Source: Tepidiphilus sp.
GTDB taxonomy: Bacteria; Pseudomonadota; Gammaproteobacteria; Burkholderiales; Rhodocyclaceae
Assembly (NCBI GenBank): GCA_028684345.1
Contig: JAQUGB010000118.1
Location: forward strand, 1 to 5,665
DNA length: 5,665 nt
Reading direction: 5' to 3'
Shown here: one piece after another, positions 1 through 5,416 of the stretch
Layout of the letters: the number at the start of each line of letters is the position of its first letter
Numbering within the stretch: position 1 is the first letter of the stretch
The notes under the pieces: model-generated
The model's input: the letters and a program-made list of their open reading frames with translations, nothing else
The model's database searches: none
What the model was told of the DNA's origin: nothing
Translations under genes and position numbers: made by a program

Positions 1-1144
1 AATGCTCGGGCGCGTAGATCCGCACGCCGTCGACCACCGTGCCGTTCCAGGCATGGTCGATGAGCGCGCCGGCGAGCGGCTGCAGAAGGGCGCCGCCGAG
101 GAATCCGCCCATGTTGGTGAGCGCCGTACTCATGCCCGAGAGCGCCGACGGATTGACCTCCTTGGCGCAGGCCCAGGTGAGCGAGAAGGAAGAGGTCGCA
201 AGGCCCATGAGGGCGAAGAGGGGGAAGGTGAGGCGCTCGGGCAGGGGGCCGGCAAAGAGGCACACGCCCCAGCAGGCGAGGTAGACGGCGGCGGCGGGAA
301 TCAGCACCGCCTTGCGCCGCGCGAGCCGGTCCGACAAGGACCCGATGGCCAGGCACCCTACGGCGAAGGCGAGAAAGTAGAGAGAGAGGTGGTGCGAAGC
401 CTGCAGTTTCGTCAGCCCGTGCACGCTCATGAGGTAGGGGGTAGCCCACAGGCCAGCGAAGGCGAAAAAGCTGCCGGCGATGCCGAAGTTGGCGAGCACG
501 GCGGGCCAGGTGGCGCGGTTGCGCAGGATGGTCGCCAATCCGCCGAGGATCACGGTACGGTCGAAGCGCTTGAGGGTGCCCGGCTGCTCCGGCTCGATGA
601 GCCGCCAGCACAGCACGGCGATGGCGAGCGACGCCAGCGCCGTAGCCACGAACACGCCGCGCCAGCCGGTGAGTTGCGCAAGCGCCGTGAGCGGCGTGCC
701 GGCGAGCACCGAGCCGAGGTTGCCGACGAACATGCCCAGACCCACCAGGGAGGCGAAACGCCGCTCGTCGTACCACAGGGCGAAGAGCTTGAGCATGGCG
801 ATGAAGGTGACCGACACGCCAAGGCCCGTGAGGGTGCGTCCGGCGAGTGCCACTTCCAGCGACGGGGCGAGCGCGAAGAGGAGACTTCCCGCGGCGGCGA
901 CGAACCCGCCCGCCACGATGATGCGCCGCGGCCCCACGGTGTCGGCGAGGATGCCAGTGGGCAGCTGCATCAGCGTGTAGACGTAAAAATAGGTGGCGGC
1001 GAGCGTGCCCAGCGAGGCGGCGCTGGTGTGGAAGGCCGCAGCGAGCTCGGTGGCGATGCCAGCGGGGGCGAAGCGGTGGAAGAAGGAAAGGACGTAGGCG
1101 GCGATGACGACGACGAGCGCCGTCGTGCGGCGGCTGTAGGCCAT
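1..1144 (-). CDS. MFS transporter, 3' end cut by window edge
   Basis: Inner-membrane secondary transporter of the major facilitator superfamily; the substrate cannot be told. Translating from the ATG at 1144 gives 381 residues with no stop before the edge. Hydrophobic helices recur along the chain. The family loop 2-3 motif is clear at residues 64-74 (GILADTVGPRR), with a related loop at about 268-278 (GSLSDRLARRK) opening the second half, as expected for 6+6 helices. The N-terminus (YVLSFFHRFAPAGIA, residues 17-31) and the TYFYVYTLMQLPTG segment (51-64) look like the general anion/sugar-acid type MFS_1 proteins common in betaproteobacteria. Family members are usually 400-430 residues, so probably only the last one or two helices are missing. 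The start is supported by GAGGAG at 1152-1157, seven bases upstream. It lies 72 bases downstream of purC in the same direction, but a functional link to purine synthesis is not evident. Confidence 0.9.
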   Translation of the reverse strand, partial: MAYSRRTTALVVVIAAYVLSFFHRFAPAGIATELAAAFHTSAASLGTLAATYFYVYTLMQLPTGILADTVGPRRIIVAGGFVAAAGSLLFALAPSLEVALAGRTLTGLGVSVTFIAMLKLFALWYDERRFASLVGLGMFVGNLGSVLAGTPLTALAQLTGWRGVFVATALASLAIAVLCWRLIEPEQPGTLKRFDRTVILGGLATILRNRATWPAVLANFGIAGSFFAFAGLWATPYLMSVHGLTKLQASHHLSLYFLAFAVGCLAIGSLSDRLARRKAVLIPAAAVYLACWGVCLFAGPLPERLTFPLFALMGLATSSFSLTWACAKEVNPSALSGMSTALTNMGGFLGGALLQPLAGALIDHAWNGTVVDGVRIYAPEH

Positions 1145-1151
1145 GGGGAGT

Positions 1152-1157
1152 CTCCTC
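1152..1157 (-). promoter_or_regulatory. Ribosome binding site of the MFS gene
   Basis: Minus-strand GAGGAG, seven bases before the ATG at 1144. It fixes the MFS start. The surrounding leader is A-rich on the minus strand. Confidence 0.75.
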
Positions 1158-1192
1158 TTTTTGTTTTCGGAATCGCGGCGACGGGGGGGGCA

Positions 1193-1225
1193 CCGGAATA
1201 CTCACTTCAGGAAGTGTTATTCCGG
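1193..1225 (-). terminator. Hairpin spanning the purC stop codon
   Basis: Arms 1193-1200 (CCGGAATA on the plus strand) and 1218-1225 (TATTCCGG) are perfectly complementary over 8 bp. Inside them 1203-1208 and 1211-1216 (CACTTC / GAAGTG) add 6 bp, with only a small 2-versus-1 base internal loop and a two-base tip. The TAA stop of purC (1217-1219) is inside the structure. On the minus strand it is followed by a run of C rather than T, so it is not a classical intrinsic terminator. It may instead protect the purC mRNA 3' end or weakly separate purC from the MFS gene. The inverted repeat is seen directly; its role is inferred. Confidence 0.5.
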
Positions 1226-2137
1226 CAGCGCTTGCCCAACCAGGCGTCGATACGCCTCACGATACTTCTCAGCCGTCTTCCGGATGACGTCTTCCGGCAG
1301 ACGCGGCCCGGGCGCGGTTTTGTCCCAGTCGAGCGTCTCGAGGTAGTCGCGCACGTATTGCTTGTCGAAGGACGGCGGGTTGGTGCCGGGCTGCCAGGCG
1401 TCGGCCGGCCAAAACCGGGACGAATCGGGTGTGAGTACTTCGTCGATGAGGTGCAGCACGCCGGCAGCGTCGATGCCGAACTCGAACTTGGTGTCGGCAA
1501 TCAGGATGCCGCGCTCGGCGGCGTAGTCGCGCGCCCGGATGTAGAGCGCGAGCGCCGCAGCCTTGGCCTGGCGCGCGAGGGCGGCGCCGTCGTGCGGCGC
1601 GAGCTTTGCGGCGCACAGCGCCTCGGCCTGCTCGAAGGAAATGTTCTCGTCGTGCTCGCCCGCCTCGGCCTTGGTGGCCGGGGTAAAGATCGGCTCGGGC
1701 AACCGCTCGGCAAGCCGCAGCCCCGCTGGGAGCGCGATGCCACAGACGCTGCCTTTCTGCTGATATTCTTTCCAGCCGGAGCCGATGAGATAGCCGCGCA
1801 CCACCGCTTCGATGGGAAGCGGCTGCAGACGCTTGACCACCATGGCCCGCCCGACGACCTGGTCGCGTTCTTCGGGCGCGACGACGGAAGTCGGATCGAT
1901 ACCGGTGCGGTGATCCGGCACGATGCCGGCGAGCTGCTCGAGCCAGAATTCGGTGATCGCCGTGAGCACCTTGCCTTTGCCCGGGATAGGATCGGGCAGG
2001 ACGACGTCGAAGGCGGAGAGCCGGTCGGTGGCGACGACGAGGAGCTTGTCCTCGCCAACCGCATAGAGGTCGCGTACCTTGCCGCGTCCGATGAGTGGCA
2101 GACTGGTGATGTGCGTCTCGAAGATCGCCTCGGCCAT
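1217..2137 (-). CDS. purC: Phosphoribosylaminoimidazole-succinocarboxamide synthase (SAICAR synthase)
   Basis: Cytoplasmic enzyme of de novo purine synthesis. It joins CAIR and L-aspartate at the cost of ATP to give SAICAR. The product is 306 residues, the long form resembling yeast ADE1 rather than the roughly 240-residue E. coli type. Visible family motifs are the glycine/lysine-rich nucleotide region GRGKVRDLY (17-25), ATDRLSAFD (36-44), signature 1 around LPIEAVVRGYLIGSGWKEY (107-125), FTPATKAEAGEHDENIS (151-167, typical of the long form), signature 2 ADTKFEFG (214-221), and DEVLTPDSSRFWP (232-244). No key region is missing. The ATG at 2137 is preceded by GGGGAAGGA, only three bases from the start at its nearest, a tight spacing. 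It lies 45 bases downstream of the DUF3422 gene and could be read through from it or started from its own promoter near 2168-2176. The identification is secure. Confidence 0.98.
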   Translation of the reverse strand: MAEAIFETHITSLPLIGRGKVRDLYAVGEDKLLVVATDRLSAFDVVLPDPIPGKGKVLTAITEFWLEQLAGIVPDHRTGIDPTSVVAPEERDQVVGRAMVVKRLQPLPIEAVVRGYLIGSGWKEYQQKGSVCGIALPAGLRLAERLPEPIFTPATKAEAGEHDENISFEQAEALCAAKLAPHDGAALARQAKAAALALYIRARDYAAERGILIADTKFEFGIDAAGVLHLIDEVLTPDSSRFWPADAWQPGTNPPSFDKQYVRDYLETLDWDKTAPGPRLPEDVIRKTAEKYREAYRRLVGQALPE

Positions 2138-2167
2138 GGATCCTTCCCCGGCATTCTGAAAAAGGAA

Positions 2168-2176
2168 ATTATCGCA
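2168..2176 (-). promoter_or_regulatory. Possible extended -10 promoter of purC
   Basis: The minus strand reads TGCGATAAT: a TGN extension joined to GATAAT, which matches the -10 consensus at five of six bases. It sits in the 45-base gap between DUF3422 and purC and would give a leader of about 25 bases. No convincing -35 box lies about 17 bases upstream, inside the end of the DUF3422 gene. It may allow purC to be expressed apart from corA-DUF3422. The assignment rests on pattern only. Confidence 0.35.
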
Positions 2177-2182
2177 CGGGCG

Positions 2183-3454
2183 CTAGCCTTCGTGCTCCAC
2201 TACCCGATGGACGCGGCGCACGCCCAGAGCGATCAGGGCGGCGAGCACGGGGATGGACACGGCGGTGGCCAGTTCCGGCTTTATGTGCAACCAGGGCTCG
2301 AAGCCTTTGGCGAGGTAATGCACGAGCTGCGAGCCGTAGTAGGTGATGGCCATCACCGACAGGCTCTCGACGGCTGCCTGCAGCCGCAGCTGCAGCTTGG
2401 CGCGGCGGTTCATCTGCGCGAGCAGCTGCTGGTTCTGCCGCTCGAGTTCGAGATCGACGCGGGTGCGCAGCAGCTGGGAGTTGCGCGTCGAGCGCTGCGA
2501 GAGCTCCTCCTGACGCCGCGCCACGGCGGCGCAGGTGTTCATGGCCGGGGCGAAGCGCCGCTCCATGAAGCCCTGCAGGGTGGAATAGCCGGCAAGCCGG
2601 ATCTCGCGCAGCTCGGCGATGCGCTGACGCACCAGGGCGCTGTAGGCCGCCGCGGCGCCAAAGCGGTAGGCGCTGGCGGCGATGGAATGCTCGATCTCGG
2701 CGGCAAGGTGGGTGAGTCGCGCCAGGATGTCGCGCTCGTCTTCGAACGAGGCCGCGCGGCTCATGGCGGCCACCAGTTCGGCCAGTTCCGCCTCGGCGCG
2801 CCCCAAGAAGGCGCCGACTTCCTTGGCCACGGGAAAGGCGAGCAGCGCCAGCATGCGGTAGGTGTCGATCTCGAGCAAGCGCTGCACGGCGCGTCCGGCT
2901 TGTTTGGGCGTCATCGCCGCATCGAGCACGATGAACTGGATGAAGCCCTCGTGCAGTTGGAAGTCGCTGAGCACCCAGGCGTTGCCGTCGGAGATCTTCG
3001 AGGCGACGAGCGCCGGAGCGAAGGGATCGGCCGCGTCGAGGAACTCGGTGGGCGGCGTGTCGGATACCGGCCTCAGGCGAACGTGCGTCGCGGCGATGAC
3101 TTCGCCGGGGCTGGCCTCGAGCCAGCCCTCGGGAAGGCGCGAGAGGATCGCCGCGGGGGAGTCGTGATCGCCGTCGAGATAGAAAGTGTAGGAATGGAAT
3201 TCGGCGTGGCGTTCGCGCTTGATGCGCAACCCACCCCACCGAAGGAGTGACTGCGCCGCGGCATCGAGCTCGATCTCGGCGCCGGGAAGATTGCGCAGCC
3301 GCGCCCAATGCTCGAGGAGACGGTCGGACGGGGTCTCTCGCGGCAGCAGCCAGGACAGTTGCACCACCGTGGCCGGGGCGAGCAGCGGCACGGACGGCCG
3401 GGCGTGGATCTCCTCGTGCAGCGCTTGCCGGATGGGATGCTGGGTGAGTTTCAC
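2183..3454 (-). CDS. DUF3422 family membrane-anchored protein of unknown function
   Basis: Protein of 423 residues recognised as DUF3422 from its N-terminal HPIRQALHEEIHARP (6-20), the HAEFHSYTFY block (83-92) and its overall length of about 420. No biochemical function is established for the family as far as I know. Residues 1-310 look soluble. About 312-362 is a long, charged, heptad-like helix (RRQEELSQRS, LELERQNQQLLAQMNRR). Two hydrophobic segments follow at about 364-383 and 395-412, and the tail is basic (RRVHR). There is no N-terminal signal peptide, so a cytoplasmic body held by a C-terminal hairpin in the inner membrane is likely (inference). The start is GTG at 3454. The same frame stays open further upstream, but that part runs antiparallel-free inside corA as a shadow, and no ATG occurs between the GTG and residue 181. 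AAGGG at 3461-3465 gives a six-base-spaced ribosome site. The GTG overlaps the corA stop as GTGA, indicating translational coupling to the Mg2+ channel gene. Confidence 0.9.
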   Translation of the reverse strand: MKLTQHPIRQALHEEIHARPSVPLLAPATVVQLSWLLPRETPSDRLLEHWARLRNLPGAEIELDAAAQSLLRWGGLRIKRERHAEFHSYTFYLDGDHDSPAAILSRLPEGWLEASPGEVIAATHVRLRPVSDTPPTEFLDAADPFAPALVASKISDGNAWVLSDFQLHEGFIQFIVLDAAMTPKQAGRAVQRLLEIDTYRMLALLAFPVAKEVGAFLGRAEAELAELVAAMSRAASFEDERDILARLTHLAAEIEHSIAASAYRFGAAAAYSALVRQRIAELREIRLAGYSTLQGFMERRFAPAMNTCAAVARRQEELSQRSTRNSQLLRTRVDLELERQNQQLLAQMNRRAKLQLRLQAAVESLSVMAITYYGSQLVHYLAKGFEPWLHIKPELATAVSIPVLAALIALGVRRVHRVVEHEG

Positions 3455-4404
3455 AGCCAGCCCTTGCGCTTGAAGTAGAAGTAGGGGGCGAAGCCGCTGA
3501 TCACCATCAGGATCAGCGCGAGGGGATAGCCGTATTCGAGGTGCAGTTCCGGCATGTGCTGGAAGTTCATCCCGTAGATGCTGGCGACCAGGGTCGGCGG
3601 CAGGAAGACGACGGCGGCGATCGAGAAGATTTTGATGATCTGGTTCTGCTCGATGTTGATGAATCCTTGAGCCGAATCCATGAGGAAGTTGATCTTCTCG
3701 AAGACGAAGTTCGTATGCGACATGAGGGTTTCGAGGTCGCGGATCATCTCGCGGCAGGTCTCTTGCAAGCCGTTTTGGTCGCGCAGGTGGCGCAGCAGGA
3801 AAGAGACGGCACGCTGCGTGTCCATCAGACACAGGCGGATGCGCCCGTTGCTGTTCTCGATCTTGGCCAGCTTGTCGATGGCGTCCTCAAGTTCGGCGTT
3901 CTCGTCCTCCAGCACCATGAAGCTGACCTCTTCGAGCCGCCGGTGCAGGTCTTCGATGGTGTCGGCGAGGTTTTCCACTTTTTGCTCGAAGATGGTGACC
4001 AGCAGTTCCTGGGGGGTTCCGGCATGGACCTGACCGTGGCGGGCGCGCATGCGCAGTAGCCGAAAGTCCGCGAGATCTTCTTCCCGCACCGAGATGAGCC
4101 GTTCGCGCTGCAGGATGAAGGCGACGGTGACGGTGACGTGGCGTCCTTCTTCCTGGGCGAGAAAGAGGGAGTGGACGTGCAATCCCTGGTTGTCGATGAA
4201 GAAACGGGCGGAGGATTCGATCTCCTCCACGTCTTCGGATTCGGGCAGTTCGGCGTTCAGCAACCGCTGCAGCAGCTCGCGTTCGTGCTCGTCGGGGTCT
4301 TGGGCATCGATCCACAGGGCCCTGGCCACGGCTTGATCGTCGAGCGCGAGCGCCTTGGGCAGTTCACGGATGGTGTCTTTTTCGGCCTGGAACAGTCGCA
4401 GCAT
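3451..4404 (-). CDS. corA: CorA family magnesium/divalent cation channel
   Basis: Pentameric inner-membrane channel taking up Mg2+ (also Co2+ and Ni2+ in the family). The 317 residues match E. coli CorA (316). The N-terminal two-thirds is the cytoplasmic funnel, rich in acidic residues (for example PESEDVEEIE, 54-63), with a long stalk helix at about 210-257. The first membrane helix (about 258-277, IFSIAAVVFLPPTLVASIY) leads into the selectivity motif YGMN (277-280) followed by MPEL (284-287), the canonical CorA pore loop. The second helix is about 291-311, and the C-terminus is the basic KRKGWL typical of CorA. The ATG at 4404 is preceded by AAAGG about seven bases upstream. It is the first gene of its transcript, behind a TATAAT at 4556-4561 and a long leader, and overlaps DUF3422 by four bases. 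No residue needed for the pore appears to be missing. The substrate could be another divalent ion, since CorA homologues differ. Confidence 0.97.
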   Translation of the reverse strand: MLRLFQAEKDTIRELPKALALDDQAVARALWIDAQDPDEHERELLQRLLNAELPESEDVEEIESSARFFIDNQGLHVHSLFLAQEEGRHVTVTVAFILQRERLISVREEDLADFRLLRMRARHGQVHAGTPQELLVTIFEQKVENLADTIEDLHRRLEEVSFMVLEDENAELEDAIDKLAKIENSNGRIRLCLMDTQRAVSFLLRHLRDQNGLQETCREMIRDLETLMSHTNFVFEKINFLMDSAQGFINIEQNQIIKIFSIAAVVFLPPTLVASIYGMNFQHMPELHLEYGYPLALILMVISGFAPYFYFKRKGWL

Positions 4405-4442
4405 GGAGCACCTTTACACGTTTCGCCAGCGGGGTCGGGGAT

Positions 4443-4472
4443 CGCGGCGAAACGACGAAGGCGTCAGCCGCG
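4443..4472 (-). promoter_or_regulatory. Hairpin in the corA leader
   Basis: The outer arms 4443-4448 and 4467-4472 (CGCGGC / GCCGCG) pair over 6 bp. Inner arms 4454-4457 and 4462-4465 (GACG / CGTC) pair over 4 bp around a four-base loop, with an asymmetric internal loop between. The stop codon of the possible leader ORF (4464-4466) lies within it, so ribosomes finishing that ORF would disturb the structure. No U-run follows, so it is not an intrinsic terminator by itself. The pairing is visible; any regulatory role is inferred. Confidence 0.35.
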
Positions 4473-4526
4473 AACGCAGCAGTAGAAGGACGAGCGACGA
4501 GGTCGACAGCGGGTTTTAGAGTTCAC
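4464..4526 (-). CDS. Possible leader peptide upstream of corA
   Basis: A 20-residue open frame starts at GTG (4526) and ends at TGA (4464-4466), 59 bases before the corA ATG. The peptide begins VNSKTRCRPRR and ends SSFYCCVRG, so it is rich in Arg (five) and Cys (three). It lies wholly inside the predicted corA leader, and its stop falls in the hairpin at 4443-4472. Known Mg2+ transporter genes of enteric bacteria (mgtA with mgtL, corA with corL) carry short leader ORFs that control transcription elongation, which makes the placement suggestive. Against it: there is no visible Shine-Dalgarno, the start is GTG, there is only one proline, and a random 21-codon frame in GC-rich DNA is common. I do not recognise the peptide. 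Confidence 0.2.
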   Translation of the reverse strand: MNSKTRCRPRRSSFYCCVRG

Positions 4527-4541
4527 GGAACGATCGGAACG
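4526..4541. repeat. Direct repeat CGGAACG-AT-CGGAACG
   Basis: Two identical 7-base copies (4526-4532 and 4535-4541) separated by AT. They lie just downstream of the predicted corA transcription start and overlap the possible leader start codon. This could be a regulator site in the early transcribed region or a chance repeat. Confidence 0.4.
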
Positions 4542-4555
4542 AGCGCGATGGCGAA

Positions 4556-4561
4556 ATTATA
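4556..4561 (-). promoter_or_regulatory. Probable -10 box of the corA promoter
   Basis: A perfect TATAAT on the minus strand in an otherwise GC-rich gap, downstream of the ferredoxin terminator hairpin and upstream of corA. Transcription would begin at about 4549, giving a leader near 145 bases. No good -35 box is seen 16-18 bases upstream (for example TGTTTG), so an activator or a weak -35 is possible. Confidence 0.5.
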
Positions 4562-4588
4562 CGCTTTTTGCGGCGCAGCAAACACGGT

Positions 4589-4620
4589 GGCACCGATGAC
4601 CTCGCGGAAGGATCGGTGCC
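4589..4620 (-). terminator. Stem-loop ending the rsmD-coaD-ferredoxin transcript
   Basis: Perfect 9-bp inverted repeat GGCACCGAT (4589-4597) / ATCGGTGCC (4612-4620) with a 14-base loop that can close a further CCT/AGG pairing. It lies 17 bases past the ferredoxin stop. The minus-strand sequence after it is ACCGTGTTTG, a poor T-tract, so termination may be weak or Rho-aided. Its place between the gene end and the corA promoter supports a terminator role. Confidence 0.6.
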
Positions 4621-4637
4621 GCGTCATGCGCTCGGGC

Positions 4638-4892
4638 TTACGCCTTGGCAGCCATCAGGCGCTTGTATTTTTCCAGCAGTTGCTCCTTGGTTTCGCGGTG
4701 GGCGGGGTCGGGGATGATGCAATCGACCGGGCAGACTTGCTGGCATTGGGGTTCGTCATAGTGGCCGACACATTCGGTGCATTTGTTCGGGTCGATGACG
4801 TAGATCTCGTCGCCCTGCGAGATCGCGTCGTTGGGGCACTCCGGTTCGCACACGTCGCAGTTGATGCACTCTTCGGTGATCGTCAGGGCCAT
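4638..4892 (-). CDS. YfhL/Allochromatium-type 2[4Fe-4S] ferredoxin
   Basis: Small cytoplasmic electron carrier of 84 residues with two [4Fe-4S] clusters. The first cysteine set is C9, C12, C15, C19 (CINCDVCEPECP). The second is C38, C41, C50, C54 (CTECVGHYDEPQCQQVCP), with the eight-residue insertion between its second and third cysteines and an extra cysteine (C58) that define the Allochromatium vinosum / E. coli YfhL group. The C-terminus forms a charged helix (about 66-82), also typical. In each cluster the last cysteine ligates the other cluster by family precedent. The chosen ATG at 4892 has GGAGG seven bases upstream; an in-frame ATG 30 bases earlier lacks this and would add ten residues unlike the family. 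It follows coaD by 26 bases, the common betaproteobacterial order. The electron partner is unknown. Confidence 0.95.
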   Translation of the reverse strand: MALTITEECINCDVCEPECPNDAISQGDEIYVIDPNKCTECVGHYDEPQCQQVCPVDCIIPDPAHRETKEQLLEKYKRLMAAKA

Positions 4893-4918
4893 GGACAAGC
4901 CTCCATAGGAAGAAAAAG

Positions 4919-5416
4919 TCAATCAGTTTGCGTGGTATTGCGGTGAGCGAGCCGGTCGGCGACCACGGGATGCACGAACCCGCGCACGTCGCCCCCCATC
5001 CGAGCGATCTCGCGCACCATGGTCGCCGAGATGAACATGTACTCGTCCGCCGGCGTGAGGAACACCGTTTCGATGTCGGGAAAGAGCTTGCGGTTCATTC
5101 CGGCCATCTGGAATTCATATTCGAAGTCGGAGACGGCGCGCAAACCCCGCAGCAGGATGCGCGCACCACGCCGGTGCATGAAATCGATCAGCAGACCGTC
5201 GAAACCGACCACTTCGATGTTGGGAAAATGCTGCAGCACCTCGCGGGCGATCTCTACCCGCTCTTCTAGCCCGAAGAGGGGGTTTTTGTTGCGGCTGCGC
5301 GCCACGGCGATGACGATATGATCGAAAATACGAGACGCCCGGCGAACGAGATCTTCGTGACCCCGAGTGAAAGGGTCGAAGGTGCCGGGATAGACGACGA
5401 CCGATCGTTCGCTCAT
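4919..5416 (-). CDS. coaD: Phosphopantetheine adenylyltransferase
   Basis: Cytoplasmic enzyme of coenzyme A synthesis. It transfers AMP from ATP to 4'-phosphopantetheine, giving dephospho-CoA and pyrophosphate. It is 165 residues long, the normal bacterial length. The nucleotidyltransferase motif GTFDPFTRGH is at 11-20 (its final His20 is the catalytic-type histidine). RSRNKNPLF (40-48), LLRGLRAVSDFEYEFQMA (88-105) and the ATP-binding SATMVREIA (130-138) all match CoaD. The ATG at 5416 overlaps the rsmD stop as ATGA, with GGAG (5425-5428) eight bases upstream inside the end of rsmD, implying translational coupling. The pair rsmD-coaD is a widely conserved bacterial arrangement. Confidence 0.98.
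   Translation of the reverse strand: MSERSVVVYPGTFDPFTRGHEDLVRRASRIFDHIVIAVARSRNKNPLFGLEERVEIAREVLQHFPNIEVVGFDGLLIDFMHRRGARILLRGLRAVSDFEYEFQMAGMNRKLFPDIETVFLTPADEYMFISATMVREIARMGGDVRGFVHPVVADRLAHRNTTQTD

Noticed and set aside
2..3250. A 1082-codon open frame on the plus strand, opposite the MFS gene, purC and most of DUF3422
   Set aside because: Its codons are exactly in register with the antisense of all three real genes, which happen to share one phase. In that register a stop arises only opposite TTA, CTA or TCA codons, which are rare in this GC-rich genome. It ends precisely where DUF3422 uses a TCA serine codon (3248-3250). The product is low-complexity Gly/Glu/Arg/His with no domain, while the minus-strand proteins are clear family members.
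3455..3832. Longer start for the DUF3422 protein, adding 126 residues from an ATG at 3832
   Set aside because: The extra part lies wholly inside corA in another frame, is rich in Arg/Pro with no family similarity, and the family length and N-terminal HARP motif fit the GTG at 3454.
3541..4485. Plus-strand open frames opposite corA (for example 3541-4059 and 4138-4485)
   Set aside because: They are in-register antisense shadows of corA, caused by the same rarity of TTA/CTA/TCA codons; their products resemble no protein family.
4405..4637. Possible small RNA or riboswitch in the gap between the ferredoxin gene and corA
   Set aside because: No known Mg2+ riboswitch pattern could be recognised by eye; only simple hairpins, a -10 box and a mini-ORF are supported, so no RNA gene is called.
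4893..4922. Upstream ATG adding ten residues to the ferredoxin
   Set aside because: It overlaps the end of coaD, lacks a good ribosome site and does not match the family N-terminus, while the ATG at 4892 has GGAGG at ideal spacing.
4548..4946. Plus-strand frame of 132 codons across the ferredoxin gene
   Set aside because: It overlaps the antisense of a clear ferredoxin, its start coincides with the corA promoter region, and its translation shows no recognisable domain.
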